This document shows positions 27,701 to 29,943 of a DNA stretch of 29,943 nucleotides, one piece after another. This DNA comes from a virus, in the IMG/VR virus record IMGVR_UViG_3300021389_000102, positions 1-29,943 of that record. One strand, given 5' to 3'. A program made the translations under genes and the position numbers. Each line of letters begins with the position of its first letter. Within the stretch, counting starts at the first letter, position 1. The notes beneath the pieces are model-generated. The model ran no database searches. It had not been told where the DNA came from and saw only the letters and a list, made by a program, of their open reading frames with translations.

Positions 27701-29943
27701 TGTCCATATATAGTTCCACTTTGCCAATATTGACTGAAAGCATGTATTGTATTTCTATTAGTACCCCCATGCAAAAACCTTACAACACCATAATCACTAG
27801 TTCCATTTCCACTTTCTATTCTTAAACCTTGATTGTTAGATGCATCATCACCTATATATAAGTTTCCACTAGCTATTAAATCACCAGATGATTCATACAT
27901 AACACTATCAGTCAATGTATTTGCATCTGACCATTTAGGAATGTAATTTGCAGTTCCTGATCCATCTACAACACTACCATCTGTTTCTATTATATTTCCA
28001 CTTGAATCAACAGCTAGGTTTTTAGCAACAGTTCCAGTATGTGTACCACTTCCATATGATCCAATTTTGATTAATCCATCTTTATTAATTCTCATTCTTT
28101 CAACAAAAGCTACTCCATCACCTGATCGACCACCAAAAACTAAATCTCCAGCTGGATTATCACCAGTTGTTGTTCTAACACTTGCAATAAAATTTGTATA
28201 ATGAAAACCACCATGACCAAAAGTCATTCCAACAGCATTGCCAGCAGTAGTATCTGAATTGCTTATCTCTAAAGCATAAATATTTGTATCTCCTATAAAA
28301 TTACCAGAAGCAGCACTTACATCAACATGAACTGGATTTTGAGGATCTGTTGTTCCTACACCTAAGTCATCATCAACATATAAATCACCATAAAACCTTG
28401 CTGATGCATCACTTACAACTAATTGGTGAGTACTTGTATTGTTTCCACTTCTTATATGTACACTACCTCCATCACCACCACTAAGAAATGTGTGTGTTCC
28501 ATCAGTTAAAATAGCATATTCAGAACCAGACATATTACTAGTTCCCCACATTACATAATCAGTATTGCCTGTCCAATTTCTTATAACAGCACCACCATCA
28601 ACACCTTGTGTTGTTAAGCTGCCAGAGGTTTGAATGTTACCAGTATCAGAAAATATTGTTAAAGTATCACCACTTCCACTATTGGCAATAAATTTCATGT
28701 TTTGATCAATTCTAAATCTATATGAATCCTCACTTGTACCATCAGAGCTAGTTCCCCACCTTTGTAGGTTTTGGTCACCATCTTTTACTATTGCAACTTG
28801 AGTTCCACTTACAGCACTATTTGAATTTACATATAATCCCTCACTAAAAATATCATTTGCAACATTAACATCACCAGTAGATTTAATCCTCATTAACTCA
28901 CTTCTGCTAGTAGAATTAACTCCAACAAAAAACACATGATCATCTCCATCTGCATATGTTGAATAAACTAATGTTGAGTTTTCGACACCAAATCCATAAA
29001 ATTCATAATCGTTATCAGCACCCTCATATAAAACTATTTTTCTTGTTTTAACATCATTTTCAAATTGTAATGTACTAGAGTTTGTTCCATCTGTTAAATA
29101 AACATCACCAACACAATATAAATCATCTAAAAATTTACTAGTACCACCAATAAATAATTGACTAGCAGTAGAATCCCACTTTATACTAGCATCATTTGCT
29201 GTATCGTTACCAAAGTATAATTTAAGATTATCTACTATATGTGGCGATCTACCAAATGGCACTGTGTTTGTAGAGCCATCTAATCTAAAGTATTCAATAA
29301 CACCACCAGATCCATTATCAGATTTAAATACTATGTCTTTGTCATTAGCTAAATTTTGTATAATTAAATCACCAGTTTGGTTTTGTAGGTATGAATCTAC
29401 AGCATCATGGTATATTTTAAAATCAGTATCATCACCGAAATTAATCATAGTATCATCAATAAAATTCATATTCCTATCAACTCTATTAGGAACATCATTT
29501 GCCCTACCAGCACCAAATACTTTTATTAATCCATTACTTGCATGGGATTTAATTACTACTGCTATTTTTTGAACTTGACTTGTATATGCAGTTGGTTTAG
29601 TTGCAGTAAATTCACCAGCAGTTTCAGATACATATAATTCATCGCCTATGCTAAAACTAGAGGTGTCAATGCCACTAACTGCTCCAAACATAACTGCTTC
29701 ACCCTCTGCCTCATCTGCAATAGTTTCATTCAAAACTCCTATTGCTGGCATTTTAGCAGCATCATTTGCATCTGCTGCAATAACTTCAATAACATTACCA
29801 CTAGGTGGTGTTGCTGTTGGTGCTGCATGAACTACAACTCCTTTTGCAAGTTCACCACCACTAACATTTTTTACAGTTACATCAATTCTTTTAGCAACAT
29901 CAGCACTACCAGTATTATCATCTACATACTTTTTAGTAGCAAA
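24703..29943 (-). CDS. Very long tail fibre with C-terminal S74 chaperone (partial, start outside window)
   Basis: The frame is open to the right edge, giving at least 1746 residues; the Met at 29751 is internal, since upstream codons encode fibre-like sequence (ATKKYVDDNTGSADVAKR). Near the visible N-terminus 'GDELYVSETAGEFTATKPTA' and 'VFGAGRANDVPN' form a module common in marine phage fibres. The centre is built of beta-helix-like units with recurring 'G-N-V-G-I-G-T' turns (for example 'GNVGIGTDSS', 'DLGVGTTDPQ', 'SIGIGQTTPT'). The last 97 residues (24706-24996) are a peptidase S74 intramolecular chaperone: 'SDKRLKENI', 'GVIAQEVNEVLPEVV', then a coiled coil. It trimerises the fibre and then cleaves itself off. 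Confidence 0.92.
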   Translation of the reverse strand, partial: FATKKYVDDNTGSADVAKRIDVTVKNVSGGELAKGVVVHAAPTATPPSGNVIEVIAADANDAAKMPAIGVLNETIADEAEGEAVMFGAVSGIDTSSFSIGDELYVSETAGEFTATKPTAYTSQVQKIAVVIKSHASNGLIKVFGAGRANDVPNRVDRNMNFIDDTMINFGDDTDFKIYHDAVDSYLQNQTGDLIIQNLANDKDIVFKSDNGSGGVIEYFRLDGSTNTVPFGRSPHIVDNLKLYFGNDTANDASIKWDSTASQLFIGGTSKFLDDLYCVGDVYLTDGTNSSTLQFENDVKTRKIVLYEGADNDYEFYGFGVENSTLVYSTYADGDDHVFFVGVNSTSRSELMRIKSTGDVNVANDIFSEGLYVNSNSAVSGTQVAIVKDGDQNLQRWGTSSDGTSEDSYRFRIDQNMKFIANSGSGDTLTIFSDTGNIQTSGSLTTQGVDGGAVIRNWTGNTDYVMWGTSNMSGSEYAILTDGTHTFLSGGDGGSVHIRSGNNTSTHQLVVSDASARFYGDLYVDDDLGVGTTDPQNPVHVDVSAASGNFIGDTNIYALEISNSDTTAGNAVGMTFGHGGFHYTNFIASVRTTTGDNPAGDLVFGGRSGDGVAFVERMRINKDGLIKIGSYGSGTHTGTVAKNLAVDSSGNIIETDGSVVDGSGTANYIPKWSDANTLTDSVMYESSGDLIASGNLYIGDDASNNQGLRIESGNGTSDYGVVRFLHGGTNRNTIHAFSQYWQSGTIYGHATDTLNIDGNAGVTIGPWNDIDVAFVEGGTNYFQRSIGIGQTTPTSSLHITQSTPSITLETSANANDPIINLKSDSAIGVEGAQIWYDNSQGDLHIQTTYADDAADIKFHTATGADKGTGNLRMVIGGNGNVGIGTDSSIDTKLHVQNGSAGSVTAYVNTTLTLESSANDNFLSFLSPAGQNQGILFGDADANWRGQVRYDHATDVMFLYTAATERLTINTDGRVTLYNSEGIKLSAKTGTLYAADGALSYYSASNGVYLNGAGPSGWLRLQGAGTENDRNSINIYGSAGDYMNFRTGNITRLTINNNGTLLVGDTVGPSTVWDGAAVFGQSGQRKVIIGFLDTALAENIVGGHNSALTAWDALTVAGSSLKFRTGSGIGNVSMDIDSSGNIQASFNQDTTYEFGRVHIGYVGHADHAGFSHIDQNSTSSYALLQNASGQTYLNAPSGQDLRFRINNNDVGAFNGSSFNFGVGTNDPDSQMSGTNGISIVSSGNASLGLSNGTTHWLTYLTTNADRYRIWNSVSNEVMTILSGGNVGIANDGPNHLFELGSSNSLTISGSYEMFSAGAFGVLFRNSYDCYITGNTQYTSSGWVNKYGGKKSSLIGLPDGQIEFNIGTGTTQGGASNLTVKQNTTTYGTTFFVPAQGTNSGDRTNVQYYPYKVDSDTQSSDYWRIPHLSGHPTVAGVYNYETGKNVYWGEPSDTGTYEFRGRYINATSSDSKLAVFTNDLTTAVFEVGDSSNTQYCDLVIRSNSGSGEIFKAGSAYTSYGGPSSLNIYNSNGIIAFHPQGTTNVVQINNNGPALTVNYDGTNGGGDLDGYGILAQSSSSTQATIGAHNLGDGYANLNLSSTLSGSQKMWHISKRPSGQSHRIEWYWYDTTFTSYFKFEVGGTFTATADVIAYSDKRLKENIVTIDNALEKVTKLRGVSYNRTDATDKSKKIGVIAQEVNEVLPEVVSYDKNDDIYGVDYGKMAGVFIEAIKDLKTEINELKAEIKQLKK
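24706..24996 (-). other. Peptidase S74 intramolecular chaperone domain of the fibre
   Basis: 97 residues starting at SDKRLKENI. In the known family (endosialidase, K5 lyase and neck-appendage chaperones) autocleavage occurs next to this serine, with a conserved Ser/Lys pair; both Ser and the following Lys are present. The 'LKGVSY-like' block (LRGVSYNR), 'IGVIAQEV' and 'YGVDYGKMAGVFIEAIKDLK' are intact. Confidence 0.9.

Noticed and set aside
29749-29751. ATG at 29751 as the fibre start
   Set aside because: The frame is open for 64 more codons to the window edge and those codons encode fibre-like sequence, so the gene is simply truncated by the window.
24703-29943. CRISPR or tandem DNA repeats in the fibre gene
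   Set aside because: The recurring units are short protein-level turns (GxGIGT) with variable spacing and codons; no regular repeat-spacer pattern is present.

Overview
The window is a 29.9 kb piece of a tailed double-stranded DNA phage genome with a siphovirus-like virion. It is very AT-rich, roughly 30% GC by eye. Every gene I can support lies on the minus strand, so transcription runs from right to left. The host is most likely a member of the Bacteroidota, probably a marine Flavobacteriia. Two promoters match the Bacteroidota consensus (TTTG, 18 nt, TAnnTTTG), start codons sit in an AT-rich context (often AATTATG) without a Shine-Dalgarno sequence, and the SSB-like gene is of the DUF3127 type common in Bacteroidota.

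Layout in the direction of transcription: (1) 29943-17774, tail module: a very long tail fibre, open at the right edge, with a C-terminal S74 chaperone; three small tail-region genes; two paralogous tail-tube-like proteins; a tail assembly chaperone whose C-terminal part is reached by a lambda-type -1 frameshift; the tape measure; and a large tail-tip protein. A strong hairpin at 17713-17747 closes it. (2) 17638-10015, replication and recombination module: a small HTH protein, an ERF annealing protein, a DUF3127 SSB, a RecE-like exonuclease, a DnaA-domain-IV protein, a VRR-NUC nuclease, a winged-helix replication protein, a second PD-(D/E)XK protein, a T7 gp4-like primase-helicase and an orphan ParB-like protein. 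(3) 9998-9382, a short punctuated region with its own promoter, two small genes and two terminators. (4) 9303-2285, packaging and head module: TerS, TerL, portal, SPP1 gp7-like protein fused to an HExxH metallopeptidase-like domain, protease and major capsid protein, ending in a terminator. (5) 2194-817, an accessory island: its own promoter, six overlapping micro-genes of 37-61 codons, a terminator, a PD-(D/E)XK homing-type nuclease gene and another terminator. (6) 794-1, head-tail connector genes, running off the left edge.

The genes make a coherent set: packaging motor, capsid and maturation protease, connectors, tail, and an almost self-sufficient replication/annealing toolkit. No DNA polymerase, integrase, recognisable lysis gene or tRNA was seen. 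At least the rest of the head-tail adaptor, tail completion genes, the lysis cassette and the fibre N-terminus should lie outside the window.

The most unusual features are the six-gene micro-ORF cassette between capsid and connector genes, the GGGAAAG frameshift site placed directly before the stop codon, a 20-nt leader sequence repeated identically upstream of portal and tape measure, the metallopeptidase-like fusion in the head morphogenesis protein, and the placement of the fibre upstream of the tail tube genes.
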